The translations under genes and the position numbers were made by a program. Shown here piece by piece: positions 1 to 6,145 of a DNA stretch of 8,745 nucleotides. The DNA lies in the NCBI GenBank assembly GCA_900547975.1, contig URIX01000058.1, forward strand, positions 1-8,745, given 5' to 3'. Source of the stretch: an uncultured Eubacteriales bacterium. Lineage in GTDB: Bacteria; Bacillota; Clostridia; Christensenellales; CAG-917. The number at the start of each line of letters is the position of its first letter. Within the stretch, counting starts at the first letter, position 1. The notes under the pieces are model-generated. The model had not been told where the DNA came from. It ran no database searches and saw only the letters and a program-made list of their open reading frames with translations.

Positions 1-42
1 TTTGAGGGAACCCACGACGTCCGCTTCGCGTGGGGCAACACT
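1..42 (+). repeat. 42-bp dispersed repeat with hairpin, copy 1
   Basis: This stretch recurs in the same orientation at 8691-8732 with 40 of 42 positions identical. It begins TTTGAGGGAACCCACGACGT. CCCACG at 11-16 can pair with CGTGGG at 29-34, and a further CG/CG pair can form inside the loop. The two differences from the other copy are at positions 26 and 27, inside the loop region, so the stem is intact in both. The sequence outside the repeat differs between copies, so this is not a circular-contig overlap. It is probably a dispersed intergenic repeat; its family and function are unknown to me. Confidence 0.75.
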
Positions 43-185
43 CAGCACTCACATAGAAGGGTATCGTCCTCGACTTATGCCACTCGTTCACGGGCGAAAA
101 AATCCACACTCGCCCGTTCACTTGTACAATCCGTCAAGTTCGGCGTTCGCTTCCTCGCCGCCTTGCGGCTCGCGTTCCGTCCTCG
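43..185. other. GC-rich gene-free stretch between repeat and pgk terminator
   Basis: I see no credible gene here. An open frame runs through it on the plus strand (2-340), but it continues antisense into pgk and has no ribosome-binding site. The stretch contains an inverted repeat (ACGGGCGA 90-97 with TCGCCCGT 110-117) and a small hairpin (GCCGC 157-161 with GCGGC 165-169). Base composition is richer in G+C than the other intergenic regions, which suggests that the repeat element at 1-42 may extend into it. Confidence 0.4.
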
Positions 186-226
186 AAAAACTGATGTGGC
201 TAAATCAGACTGATTTTGACACAGTT
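186..226 (-). terminator. Probable intrinsic terminator of pgk
   Basis: On the minus strand, just after the pgk stop, AACTG (from 222-226) pairs with CAGTT (from 189-193). Inside it AAATCAG (202-208) and CTGATTT (210-216) are perfect inverted repeats, with a mismatched section between the two stems. Five U residues follow (186-190). The hairpin is AT-rich and interrupted, so it is weaker than the other terminators in the window. Confidence 0.5.
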
Positions 227-231
227 ATTCG

Positions 232-1551
232 TCAATTTGCACGGTCGTTAAGGCAGGCGATGCCGGGAAGAACCTTCCCTTCAAGGAATTCAAGCGATGC
301 GCCGCCGCCCGTCGAGATGTGGGTCATCTTGTCGGCATAGCCGAGTTGTGCGACTGCCGCTGCGGAATCGCCTCCGCCGATGATGGTGGTTGCGTCGGTT
401 TCTGCCATTGCTTTTGCGACTGCGTTCGTGCCTGCAGCGAGTTGCGGATTTTCAAAAACGCCCATAGGTCCGTTCCATACGACGGTTTTTGCGCTCTTGA
501 CGGCAGACGCAAAGAGTTCTTGTGTTTTCGGACCGATGTCGAGTCCTTCTCTGTCGGCGGGAATGTTGAAACTGTCGCAATATTCGATGTCGACGTGCGC
601 GTCGATGGGGTCGGGGAATCCTGCGCAAGTTGCGGTGTCAACGGGAAGATATATGGTCTTGCCGAGCGATTTTGCCTTTTCGAGCATCTTGTTGCAATAT
701 TCGATCTTTTCGTCGTCAACGAGGGAAAGACCTACGCTGCCGCCTTGTGCCTTGATGAAGGTGTACGCCATACCGCCGCCGATGATGAGCGTATCACATT
801 TGTTGAGAAGATTGTCGATGACATTGAGTTTGTCGGCAACTTTTGCGCCGCCGAGAATCGCAACGAAGGGACGAACGGGGTTTTCAACCGCGTTGCCGAG
901 GAATTTGAGTTCCTTTTCGATGAGGAAACCGCTCACTGCGACGGGTGCGAATCCGTATTGAACGATACCTGCGGTGGTTGCGTGTGCGCGGTGTGCCGTG
1001 CCGAACGCGTCGTTTACATAAACATCACAGAAGTCAGCAAGTTTTCTGCAAAGTTCTTCGCTGTTCTTTTCCTCGCCTGCGTCGAAACGAGTGTTTTCCA
1101 AAAGCACGATTTCGCCGTCTTTGAGAGCCGCGACTTTATTGTGTGCGTCTTCGCCAACGAGGTCGGTTGCAAATGTGACTTTGCCGGGGAAATGCTCTGC
1201 GAGTTTTTCCGCAACGGGCTTCAAAGTGAACTTCTTGGGGTCGTTTTTGAGAGCCTTTGCGATATATTCGGCTTTTGCCGCCGCTTGTTCGTTTTCCGGA
1301 AGTGCTTCGACGGCTTTTTTCTCTTTTTTGTTGAGACCGAAGCCCTCGGTGAAGATGTTGTGGGGCTTGCCCATATGCGAGCAAAGGATAACTTTTGCGC
1401 CGTTATCGACGAGATACTTGATTGTGGGAAGTGCGCCGTTGATACGGTTCTCGTCGGTGATTACGCCGTCAACCATAGGAACGTTGAAGTCGCAACGAAC
1501 CAAACACTTTTTGCCTTTGACGTCTACGTCGCGGATTGTCATTTTTGCCAT
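232..1551 (-). CDS. pgk: Phosphoglycerate kinase
   Basis: Cytoplasmic glycolytic enzyme that transfers phosphate from 1,3-bisphosphoglycerate to ADP, giving 3-phosphoglycerate and ATP. Family landmarks are all present: RCDFNVP (19-25), ENR with Arg36, SHMGKP (58-63), ENTRF (152-156), DAFGTAHRAH (181-190), GGAKVADK (234-241), GPMGVFENP (361-369), GGGDSAA (392-398) and STGGGASLEF (413-422). At 439 residues it is longer than the roughly 390-400 usual in Bacillota. The excess is a Lys/Glu/Ala-rich insertion at about residues 66-110, between the SHMGKP loop and the next conserved helix. The usual HLGRP loop reads HMGKP, so the substrate-binding Arg is Lys62. The ATG is supported by AAAGGAGA a few bases upstream. 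The gene has its own promoter and terminator and is not beside gap or tpiA; its upstream neighbour is trmL. The identification is secure. Confidence 0.98.
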   Translation of the reverse strand: MAKMTIRDVDVKGKKCLVRCDFNVPMVDGVITDENRINGALPTIKYLVDNGAKVILCSHMGKPHNIFTEGFGLNKKEKKAVEALPENEQAAAKAEYIAKALKNDPKKFTLKPVAEKLAEHFPGKVTFATDLVGEDAHNKVAALKDGEIVLLENTRFDAGEEKNSEELCRKLADFCDVYVNDAFGTAHRAHATTAGIVQYGFAPVAVSGFLIEKELKFLGNAVENPVRPFVAILGGAKVADKLNVIDNLLNKCDTLIIGGGMAYTFIKAQGGSVGLSLVDDEKIEYCNKMLEKAKSLGKTIYLPVDTATCAGFPDPIDAHVDIEYCDSFNIPADREGLDIGPKTQELFASAVKSAKTVVWNGPMGVFENPQLAAGTNAVAKAMAETDATTIIGGGDSAAAVAQLGYADKMTHISTGGGASLEFLEGKVLPGIACLNDRAN

Positions 1552-1608
1552 AGATATTCTCCTTTTAGAAAATTGATTTTTCGAGATTTTGGCTTAAAAC
1601 CTATCGAA

Positions 1609-1652
1609 ACGTGCTTGCGCATACGCCGCATGCGCTTGCGCCTTATGCACGT
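1609..1652 (-). promoter_or_regulatory. Inverted-repeat structure in the pgk leader
   Basis: The predicted pgk transcript has a leader of about 119 nt. Within it ACGTGC (1609-1614) can pair with GCACGT (1647-1652), enclosing a second stem GCGCAT (1617-1622) with ATGCGC (1630-1635) around a 7-nt loop. The element is GC-rich in an AT-rich leader and lies about 57 nt before the start codon. It may stabilise the mRNA or be regulatory. It matches no riboswitch or leader class that I recognise. Confidence 0.4.
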
Positions 1653-1676
1653 ATCAATATATTTTTAGCGATAATC

Positions 1677-1705
1677 AGTATAGCACACGCGCGCAAATAT
1701 TTCAA
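1677..1705 (-). promoter_or_regulatory. pgk promoter
   Basis: On the minus strand a -35 TTGAAA (1700-1705) and a -10 TATACT (1677-1682) are separated by 17 bp. The predicted transcription start is near 1670, giving an unusually long leader of about 119 nt for this window. Confidence 0.65.
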
Positions 1706-1912
1706 GAAAAATATAAAACATTACGGTTTGAAATCCTTGATTGCGTTTTGTTGCTTTATCCGAAAACGTTCGGCGCAAAAAACGAGCGGTTTGCGGCACG
1801 CTATATAACCGCATTATAATCGCATTTTATAAACACTTTTCGTGTTTTGTACCGCACGCTATATTTTTGCAATATATACGTATCGTGTTTTTCAAACCGC
1901 TTTTACAATATA

Positions 1913-1936
1913 AAAACGGCGATTTTACGCCGTTTT
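1913..1936 (-). terminator. Intrinsic terminator of trmL
   Basis: AAAACGGCG (1913-1921) and CGCCGTTTT (1928-1936) form a perfect 9-bp stem with a 6-nt loop about 75 nt beyond the trmL stop. On the minus strand it ends in CGCCGTTTTT, as expected of an intrinsic terminator. Confidence 0.7.
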
Positions 1937-2012
1937 CCGCATTTTTATTAAATTATGTAACACGTATTGTGTTTTGTGTCGTTTTGCCGAAATCCGACAA
2001 AATCCGATTTTT

Positions 2013-2567
2013 TCAAAATTTCGTGAGGTGTCCTTCGCAAAGCAGATTGTCGAATCCGAGATGTCGCATACCTTCGTACACCACGATTGCAACCGAGTTG
2101 GACAAATTGAGCGAGCGCGCCTCTTTGACCATAGGGATTCTCATCGACATATCGTAGTTGTCGTGCAAGAGTTCTTCGGGAAGTCCTTTCGACTCTCTGC
2201 CGAAAAACAAGAAATCGTTTTGCGAGTAATTCGCCTCGTCGTAGCGCAACTTTGCTTTGGTCGAGCAAAAATAGAAGTGCGGCGCTTTTCCGTCTATCGA
2301 GTTGTCGTCGATATGCCAACTTCCGTCAGCCTCTTTGCAAACTCTGCCCTCTGCGTTTTTATCGAAAAATTCTTCGAGGTTTTCGTAAACGATAAAATCG
2401 GTCAGATGCCAGTAATCGAGACCCGCTCTTTTCAACGCCTTGTCGCTTATATCGAAACCTATGGGTTTTATCAAATGCACTTTGCAACCCGTTGCCGCCG
2501 CCGTACGCACGATGTTGCCCGTGTTTTGCGGTATTTCGGGTTCTACCAAAACAATGTTGAACGCCAT
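2013..2567 (-). CDS. trmL: tRNA (cytidine/uridine-34-2'-O)-methyltransferase TrmL
   Basis: SPOUT-family enzyme that uses S-adenosylmethionine to 2'-O-methylate the wobble nucleotide 34 of leucine tRNAs. Three conserved blocks are clear: NIVLVEPEIPQNTGNIVR (4-21); FLFFGRESKGLPEELL (119-134); and RIPMVKEARSLNLSNSVA (143-160) followed by VVYEGMRHLG. The second and third form the trefoil-knot cofactor site of TrmL/TrmH-like proteins. It has 184 residues against about 155-160 for compact homologues. The excess lies near residues 70-98, a Gly/Asp-rich stretch between the N-terminal half and the knot. The ATG has an AAGGAAG ribosome-binding site. Its own promoter and a terminator on each side make it a single-gene unit. 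The family call is secure; the exact tRNA target follows from the family, not from the window. Confidence 0.95.
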   Translation of the reverse strand: MAFNIVLVEPEIPQNTGNIVRTAAATGCKVHLIKPIGFDISDKALKRAGLDYWHLTDFIVYENLEEFFDKNAEGRVCKEADGSWHIDDNSIDGKAPHFYFCSTKAKLRYDEANYSQNDFLFFGRESKGLPEELLHDNYDMSMRIPMVKEARSLNLSNSVAIVVYEGMRHLGFDNLLCEGHLTKF

Positions 2568-2592
2568 ATTTCACTTCCTTTTTTATGCGACA

Positions 2593-2621
2593 ATGATAGC
2601 ACCTTTCTCGTCCAATTTCAA
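2593..2621 (-). promoter_or_regulatory. trmL promoter
   Basis: On the minus strand a -35 TTGAAA (2616-2621) and a -10 TATCAT (2593-2598) are separated by 17 bp. The predicted start is near 2586, about 20 nt before the ATG. Confidence 0.6.
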
Positions 2622-2659
2622 GCGCGTACGCACATAAACAAACTTATCGAACGGCACAC

Positions 2660-2684
2660 AAAAAAACAACCGCGTTTGCGGTTG
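2660..2684 (-). terminator. Intrinsic terminator of the 95-residue membrane protein gene
   Basis: CAACCGC (2667-2673) pairs with GCGGTTG (2678-2684) around a 4-nt loop, and on the minus strand seven U residues follow (2660-2666). It separates the upstream gene from the trmL promoter. Confidence 0.85.
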
Positions 2685-2710
2685 CCTTTTGTTTTCGCCA
2701 TTCGTTTCAA

Positions 2711-2998
2711 TTACGCATAAAGATAAAGCGGAACGAACAATATAGTTGCCAAGATGATAAGCACGGTCAAGATGTATGCGACCTTTCCGCCTACACCCGG
2801 AAGTTTTGCATTGTTCCAGCCATACCACGCGCCTGCAAGAGCAAGCACGAGCGTGGTTGCGAGTCCGCACCAAATGCCTTCCCATTTATACGTGCCTTCC
2901 GCAATCAGAATTATCGTTACGATACCGAGCAACGCAGCCAAAATGAGTGCATAGCATATGATTTGATTGGCAACGCTCTTTGACGATTTCTTTGCCAT
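2711..2998 (-). CDS. Small three-helix membrane protein, unknown function
   Basis: A 95-residue protein that I do not recognise. After a short Lys/Ser-rich N-terminus (residues 2-10) there are three hydrophobic segments at about 12-33, 40-62 and 72-94. The loop between the second and third is basic and glycine-rich (AKLPGVGGK). No catalytic motif or signal-peptidase site is evident, and the last helix runs to the C-terminus. The ATG has a strong ATGGAGGT ribosome-binding site, and promoter and terminator are both clear, so it is very likely a real gene. It is divergent from the 3255 gene, which also encodes a membrane protein. The two promoters do not overlap, so co-regulation is not implied. 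Confidence 0.85.
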   Translation of the reverse strand: MAKKSSKSVANQIICYALILAALLGIVTIILIAEGTYKWEGIWCGLATTLVLALAGAWYGWNNAKLPGVGGKVAYILTVLIILATILFVPLYLYA

Positions 2999-3034
2999 AT
3001 AGTTACCTCCATCGGATAATTTTTGATTGATGTT

Positions 3035-3062
3035 ATTATATCATTCAATGTTTTTTCGTCAA
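3035..3062 (-). promoter_or_regulatory. Promoter of the 95-residue membrane protein gene
   Basis: On the minus strand a -35 TTGACG (3057-3062) and a consensus -10 TATAAT preceded by TGA (3035-3040) are separated by 16 bp. The predicted start is near 3028, giving a leader of about 30 nt with the GGAGG site. Confidence 0.75.
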
Positions 3063-3219
3063 GACGTCGGCGAAAAAATTAATGCAATTTTTAGATTGGA
3101 AACGCGGCGCCGGTTTTTCCATACAAAGTGCAATTCATCACGTGCTTTATCACAAGATTCGAGGTTTGCTTTTTATAGACTCTTTCCAAACGATTTGCAG
3201 GCAATCTTTCGCATACTTC

Positions 3220-3248
3220 TTGACGAGATATTGCGTTTGCAATACAAT
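3220..3248 (+). promoter_or_regulatory. Promoter placing transcription start on the ATG at 3255
   Basis: A -35 TTGACG (3220-3225) and a -10 TACAAT (3243-3248) are separated by the ideal 17 bp. Only AAAATT lies between the -10 and the ATG, so the expected start, about 7 bases past the -10, is the A of the start codon itself. The intervening sequence has no Shine-Dalgarno-like run. This is the only gene in the window with this arrangement. Confidence 0.6.
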
Positions 3249-3254
3249 AAAATT

Positions 3255-3785
3255 ATGAAAAACGAAAAAAGCAAACTTCAAAAGAATCTGACCAAACAAC
3301 TCGTATTGTCCATCGCGCTCACCGTTATGTTTCCTTTGGGAATCGCAATGACCGTCGTCGGCGCAACTCGCAAGGAAGAAGGCGGCGCGATTTTCACGGC
3401 GATTATGGCAATCGGCATCGTATTCGTAGTGCTGGGATTTTACGGCTCGCCTATTGCGTGGGTGCGCTATGCGCCGCAAAAGAAATACGCGCGCATAATC
3501 GACGCAATCAAGCGCGAAGGGTTCAGAGATACGACCGAAATCGCAAATCACCTTTCGATGCAACCAAACGAGGTTATCGACGCGGTGCGCGTGTGCATAG
3601 ACAAGCAATATCTTTGCGACTACACAATCGAGGACACCAAAATTTTGCCACTCAACAATCGTCCCGACGATATCGGAACGTACACCGTGCAATGTCCGTA
3701 CTGCGGCGGCATAACCCAAACGAGCAACAATTTGCAAGTCAAATGCGACTACTGCGGACGTATGATTGACGTTAAAAAGAAATAA
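3255..3785 (+). CDS. Membrane protein with winged-helix-like region and C-terminal zinc ribbon
   Basis: A 176-residue protein of no family that I can name. A Lys-rich start is followed by two hydrophobic helices at about 13-37 and 44-70. A soluble helical segment at about 75-126 includes a helix-turn-helix-like stretch (TTEIANHLSMQPNEVIDAV). The C-terminus carries a zinc ribbon, CPYC (147-150) and CDYC (164-167), with a basic tail. The frame is open upstream to 3027, but that extension overlaps the divergent promoter and is Phe/Arg-rich and implausible. The ATG at 3255 begins the sensible protein. A TTG at 3231 is in frame but has only weak upstream purines. The promoter predicts a leaderless mRNA. 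The architecture suggests a membrane-tethered nucleic-acid or protein-binding factor, but this is inference. Confidence 0.85.
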   Translation: MKNEKSKLQKNLTKQLVLSIALTVMFPLGIAMTVVGATRKEEGGAIFTAIMAIGIVFVVLGFYGSPIAWVRYAPQKKYARIIDAIKREGFRDTTEIANHLSMQPNEVIDAVRVCIDKQYLCDYTIEDTKILPLNNRPDDIGTYTVQCPYCGGITQTSNNLQVKCDYCGRMIDVKKK

Positions 3786-3829
3786 CAAAAGCACTATAAT
3801 CAAACAAAATATAAAAATATAACAAGTCA

Positions 3830-3852
3830 AAAGCACTCGCAAGAGTGTTTTT
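3830..3852 (+). terminator. Intrinsic terminator of the zinc-ribbon membrane protein gene
   Basis: AAAGCACTC (3830-3838) pairs with GAGTGTTTT (3843-3851), with one G-U pair, around a GCAA tetraloop. A T-rich tract follows. The stem core resembles that of the terminator at 4714-4748. Confidence 0.8.
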
Positions 3853-3995
3853 ATTTTTTAATCGTTAAATTTTGTTTTTTTGCACAAAATACCATATACA
3901 ATTCAAACTGCAACTATTTTAGCGTTTTGCATACCGTTTTGACACATATTTTTCTACCTTTGCGTATTATTCCTCACATATGGTATAAAGTGTTG

Positions 3996-4023
3996 TTGAC
4001 TGCAAATTTGAGGTATATATAAT
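3996..4023 (+). promoter_or_regulatory. Promoter of the DUF308-like gene
   Basis: A -35 TTGACT (3996-4001) and a consensus -10 TATAAT (4018-4023) are separated by 16 bp. The predicted start is near 4030, about 28 nt before the ATG. An inverted repeat (ATACCATAT 3889-3897, ATATGGTAT 3978-3986) ends just upstream of the -35. Confidence 0.75.
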
Positions 4024-4057
4024 ATGTGTAGAAAACAAACCGAAAGAGGTAAAAAAT

Positions 4058-4666
4058 ATGAAAAAATCAACAACTATTCTATGGTTTTTGGCAAGTATAC
4101 TGATGATTGCGGCAGGCGTGGTTTGCTTCTGTCTGCCCGTTGACACGACAATGTCCGTGCTTGCGTACATCGTAGGCGCAATCGTGCTTGTGATAGGCAT
4201 CGTGGAAATTGCGGGATTCTTCACCACGGCGAGATTCGTCGGCGGTGGCGCATTCCTCGCAGACGGCGTAATCACAACCATTCTCGGCATCATATTGCTC
4301 GCAAACGAGGGCGTTGTGGCAGGATTTTTGCCCTTCATCTTTGCAATGTGGTTTATCGTGGAAGGCATTTCGGAATTGTCCCTTGCAATCTCGGCAGGAA
4401 GATGCCACGTTCCGTACTGGTGGTCGCTTTTGATTCTCTCGATACTGGAAATCATCTTCGGCTTCCTCACTTTCTTTGACCCCATCGGCGGCGCAATCTC
4501 GCTCACGGTTATGGTCGGCACATTCCTCATCGTACACGGCATATCTATGCTCGGCGACTGGATTGTTGCACTGCGCGTCAAAAAGTTTTTCAAAGGCTTC
4601 TTCGGACGTCCTGCGGTGTACAACGAAGGCGAAATGGACGAATCCCGTTGCGACGACCAACGCTAA
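4058..4666 (+). CDS. DUF308/HdeD-like six-helix membrane protein
   Basis: A 202-residue integral membrane protein with six hydrophobic segments at about 6-27, 32-55, 62-82, 86-108, 119-140 and 145-171. Helix pairs are joined by short loops containing Gly/Glu (for example VLVIGIVEIAGFF and MWFIVEGISELS). This repeated pattern, in which a helix ends in IxGIxE, is typical of DUF308/HdeD-family proteins. HdeD has been linked to acid resistance in Escherichia coli, but family members in Bacillota have no settled role. The C-terminal tail (172-202) starts basic (VKKFFKGFFGR) and ends acidic. The ATG has an AAAGAGGT ribosome-binding site and a near-consensus promoter. It is a single-gene unit convergent with the aldolase gene. 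Confidence 0.9.
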   Translation: MKKSTTILWFLASILMIAAGVVCFCLPVDTTMSVLAYIVGAIVLVIGIVEIAGFFTTARFVGGGAFLADGVITTILGIILLANEGVVAGFLPFIFAMWFIVEGISELSLAISAGRCHVPYWWSLLILSILEIIFGFLTFFDPIGGAISLTVMVGTFLIVHGISMLGDWIVALRVKKFFKGFFGRPAVYNEGEMDESRCDDQR

Positions 4667-4713
4667 ACTAAAAAACACATCATTCATTTGATTGTTCCTA
4701 ATAATTTTCCCCT

Positions 4714-4748
4714 AATGAAAAAAGCACTCGACGAGTGCTTTTTTCATT
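4714..4748 (+). terminator. Bidirectional terminator between convergent genes
   Basis: AATGAAAAAAGCACTC (4714-4729) and its exact complement (4733-4748) form a perfect 16-bp stem with a 3-nt loop. The A and T runs flank a GCACTC core, so it can work on both strands. It follows the DUF308-like gene and would also stop read-through from the opposing aldolase gene. Confidence 0.9.
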
Positions 4749-4810
4749 ATCTAACCGAGCGAAATATATATGAATATAAAAACAAACAACGATAAAACAA
4801 TGATAACGTT

Positions 4811-4844
4811 AAAAACGAAAACCGCAGTAGATCTGCGGTTTTCG
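4811..4844 (-). terminator. Intrinsic terminator of the tandem aldolase gene
   Basis: CGAAAACCGCAG (4816-4827) pairs perfectly with CTGCGGTTTTCG (4833-4844) around a 5-nt loop. On the minus strand five U residues follow (4811-4815). Confidence 0.9.
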
Positions 4845-4862
4845 ATATTGTATCGATTTAAG

Positions 4863-4890
4863 TATTCGATTATTTTGATATTCGATTATT
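4863..4890. repeat. Short tandem duplication across the aldolase stop codon
   Basis: TATTCGATTATT occurs at 4863-4874 and again at 4879-4890, a 16-bp period with four bases between copies. The second copy contains the stop codon of the minus-strand gene. It looks like a small slippage duplication. Confidence 0.6.
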
Positions 4891-6130
4891 CTGCAAGATA
4901 GTCGCGGCAAGCGTCTTCGAGCGCGCGGCAAATCGCAAATGCGTCTTCGAGGTCTTTGCCTCTGACCATAACGCCGTGATGTCCCATAAAGCAAGCGGGT
5001 GCGTCGCCGATTGCCGCGGCAACATTTTTCACGAGTCCGTTCGTACCGGGAAGTGCCGCTTTTGCGCACGGAATCTCTTTGCCCAATACGTCCTGATATT
5101 TTTCGGGAACGGGCATAGCCTTGCCCATTGCGGCGAGGATACAGCCGTAGAACGGGTGCGTATGAATGGTTGCGGTGATATTCTTGTCGCCTTTGAGCAA
5201 AATTGCATGGATACCTTTTTCGCTGGTGGCTTTGTTCGTGCCCGTCCATTCGAGAGTTTCCATATTGACTTTTGCCATTTGTTCGGGTTTGAGCATAACG
5301 TAATCGATTCCCGACGGCGTTGCGAGCATATATTGATCGTCGAGTTTGACGGCGATGTTGCCCCAAGTGCCTTGAACGAGGTTTTCGTCAAGAAGTCTTA
5401 CGCCTGCGTCTTTGATGTCTTGTGCGACTTTCTTTTCCTCGTCGGTGACGACTGCGGTCGGTTTTTCTTCTTTTTGTTCCTTTTCACCGCTCTCGGCAGC
5501 CTTTTGTTGCTTTTGGTTGGTTTTGGAATATTTGAGTTTGAACACGACGTGTTCCAAAAATGCGGCGACTACGCCCATATGTTGCGTTCCGCCCTTCTTT
5601 TCCGCAAGGATTTCGGCGTTGCAAGCCTTGTCCAAAACGAGCGTTGCGGTGAAAACTTCGTCGAGAGTACGTCCCGTCACGACCGCGCCCGCTTCGGGAA
5701 GCAAGCAGCAGTTGCGTTGACCCGAAAGAGCCGCAACCACGTCGGAAGCGACGTTCTTTTGCGCGCATTTGATTGAAACGCCGCAAACTTGCGCCATATC
5801 GTCGAGGATAGGCATAAGAGTTTTTCTCTTTTTGGAGTATTCGACGGTGCTGTCGCTATCGACGATTGCCGCCGCATTAGCCTCTTTGTCCTGACGGATT
5901 GCGCAGAACAAGATAACCGCCGCCGCGCGGAAGTTGCCTTCGAGCGTTTCGATATTCTTGTCGTTGACGAAAGTCAAATCTTCTTCCTTTACGTCGGAAT
6001 AATTTATTCTCGGACGAGTGATGACGATGCCGTCTTCTTCTCTGACCGCGATGTAACCGCTTTGCAAATATTTCTTTTCCGCGAGCATATTCGCGTATTT
6101 TTTGACGTTTGCAACAATCAATTCGTTCAT
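4886..6130 (-). CDS. Tandem class II aldolase/adducin-domain protein with degenerate first domain
   Basis: A 414-residue protein. The C-terminal domain (about 232-414) is a typical class II aldolase/adducin fold: GTWGNIAVK (254-262), TPSGIDY (271-277), catalytic-type Glu304 in TSEKGIH, and zinc ligands in HTH (323-325) and HHG (384-386). Such enzymes cleave or isomerise phosphorylated or free sugars and hydroxy-acids; the substrate here is unknown. The N-terminal domain (about 1-178) aligns with the same fold (QSGYIAV, then a C-terminal TGRTLDEVF...DKACNAEILAE block matching RGKDLEDAF...LEDACRDYLAE). In it HTH becomes DSD (91-93), HH becomes EA (146-147) and the Glu is absent. A Lys/Glu/Gln-rich linker (about 201-232) joins the domains. 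The ATG follows TTAGGAGAAC. It has its own promoter and terminator, downstream of the aminotransferase. Confidence 0.9.
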   Translation of the reverse strand: MNELIVANVKKYANMLAEKKYLQSGYIAVREEDGIVITRPRINYSDVKEEDLTFVNDKNIETLEGNFRAAAVILFCAIRQDKEANAAAIVDSDSTVEYSKKRKTLMPILDDMAQVCGVSIKCAQKNVASDVVAALSGQRNCCLLPEAGAVVTGRTLDEVFTATLVLDKACNAEILAEKKGGTQHMGVVAAFLEHVVFKLKYSKTNQKQQKAAESGEKEQKEEKPTAVVTDEEKKVAQDIKDAGVRLLDENLVQGTWGNIAVKLDDQYMLATPSGIDYVMLKPEQMAKVNMETLEWTGTNKATSEKGIHAILLKGDKNITATIHTHPFYGCILAAMGKAMPVPEKYQDVLGKEIPCAKAALPGTNGLVKNVAAAIGDAPACFMGHHGVMVRGKDLEDAFAICRALEDACRDYLAE

Positions 6131-6145
6131 ACTGTTCTCCTAACT

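Larger units (their letters stand above)
1552..2012. other. 461-bp intergenic region between trmL and pgk
   Basis: No coding sequence with a ribosome-binding site is visible. Reading on the minus strand it holds the trmL terminator (1913-1936), an AT-rich spacer, the pgk promoter (1677-1705) and a long pgk leader with inverted repeats (1609-1652). The spacer carries a direct 11-mer, GCACGCTATAT, at 1796-1806 and 1854-1864. On the minus strand GCGGTT...AACCGC followed by a T-run near 1775-1815 could act as a second terminator. Confidence 0.6.

Noticed and set aside
319..1668. Long plus-strand open frame of 449 codons across pgk
   Set aside because: It is antisense to a complete, motif-rich pgk gene, Cys/Phe-rich, and has no ribosome-binding site; a shadow of codon bias.
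3027..3254. N-terminal extension of the zinc-ribbon membrane protein to 252 residues
   Set aside because: The extension overlaps the divergent promoter and the gene's own promoter, and its Phe/Arg-rich composition is unlike a protein N-terminus.
3786..3837. Direct 10-mer CAAAAGCACT before and within the terminator of the zinc-ribbon gene
   Set aside because: Likely chance or a remnant of a terminator arm; only one copy can form a hairpin.
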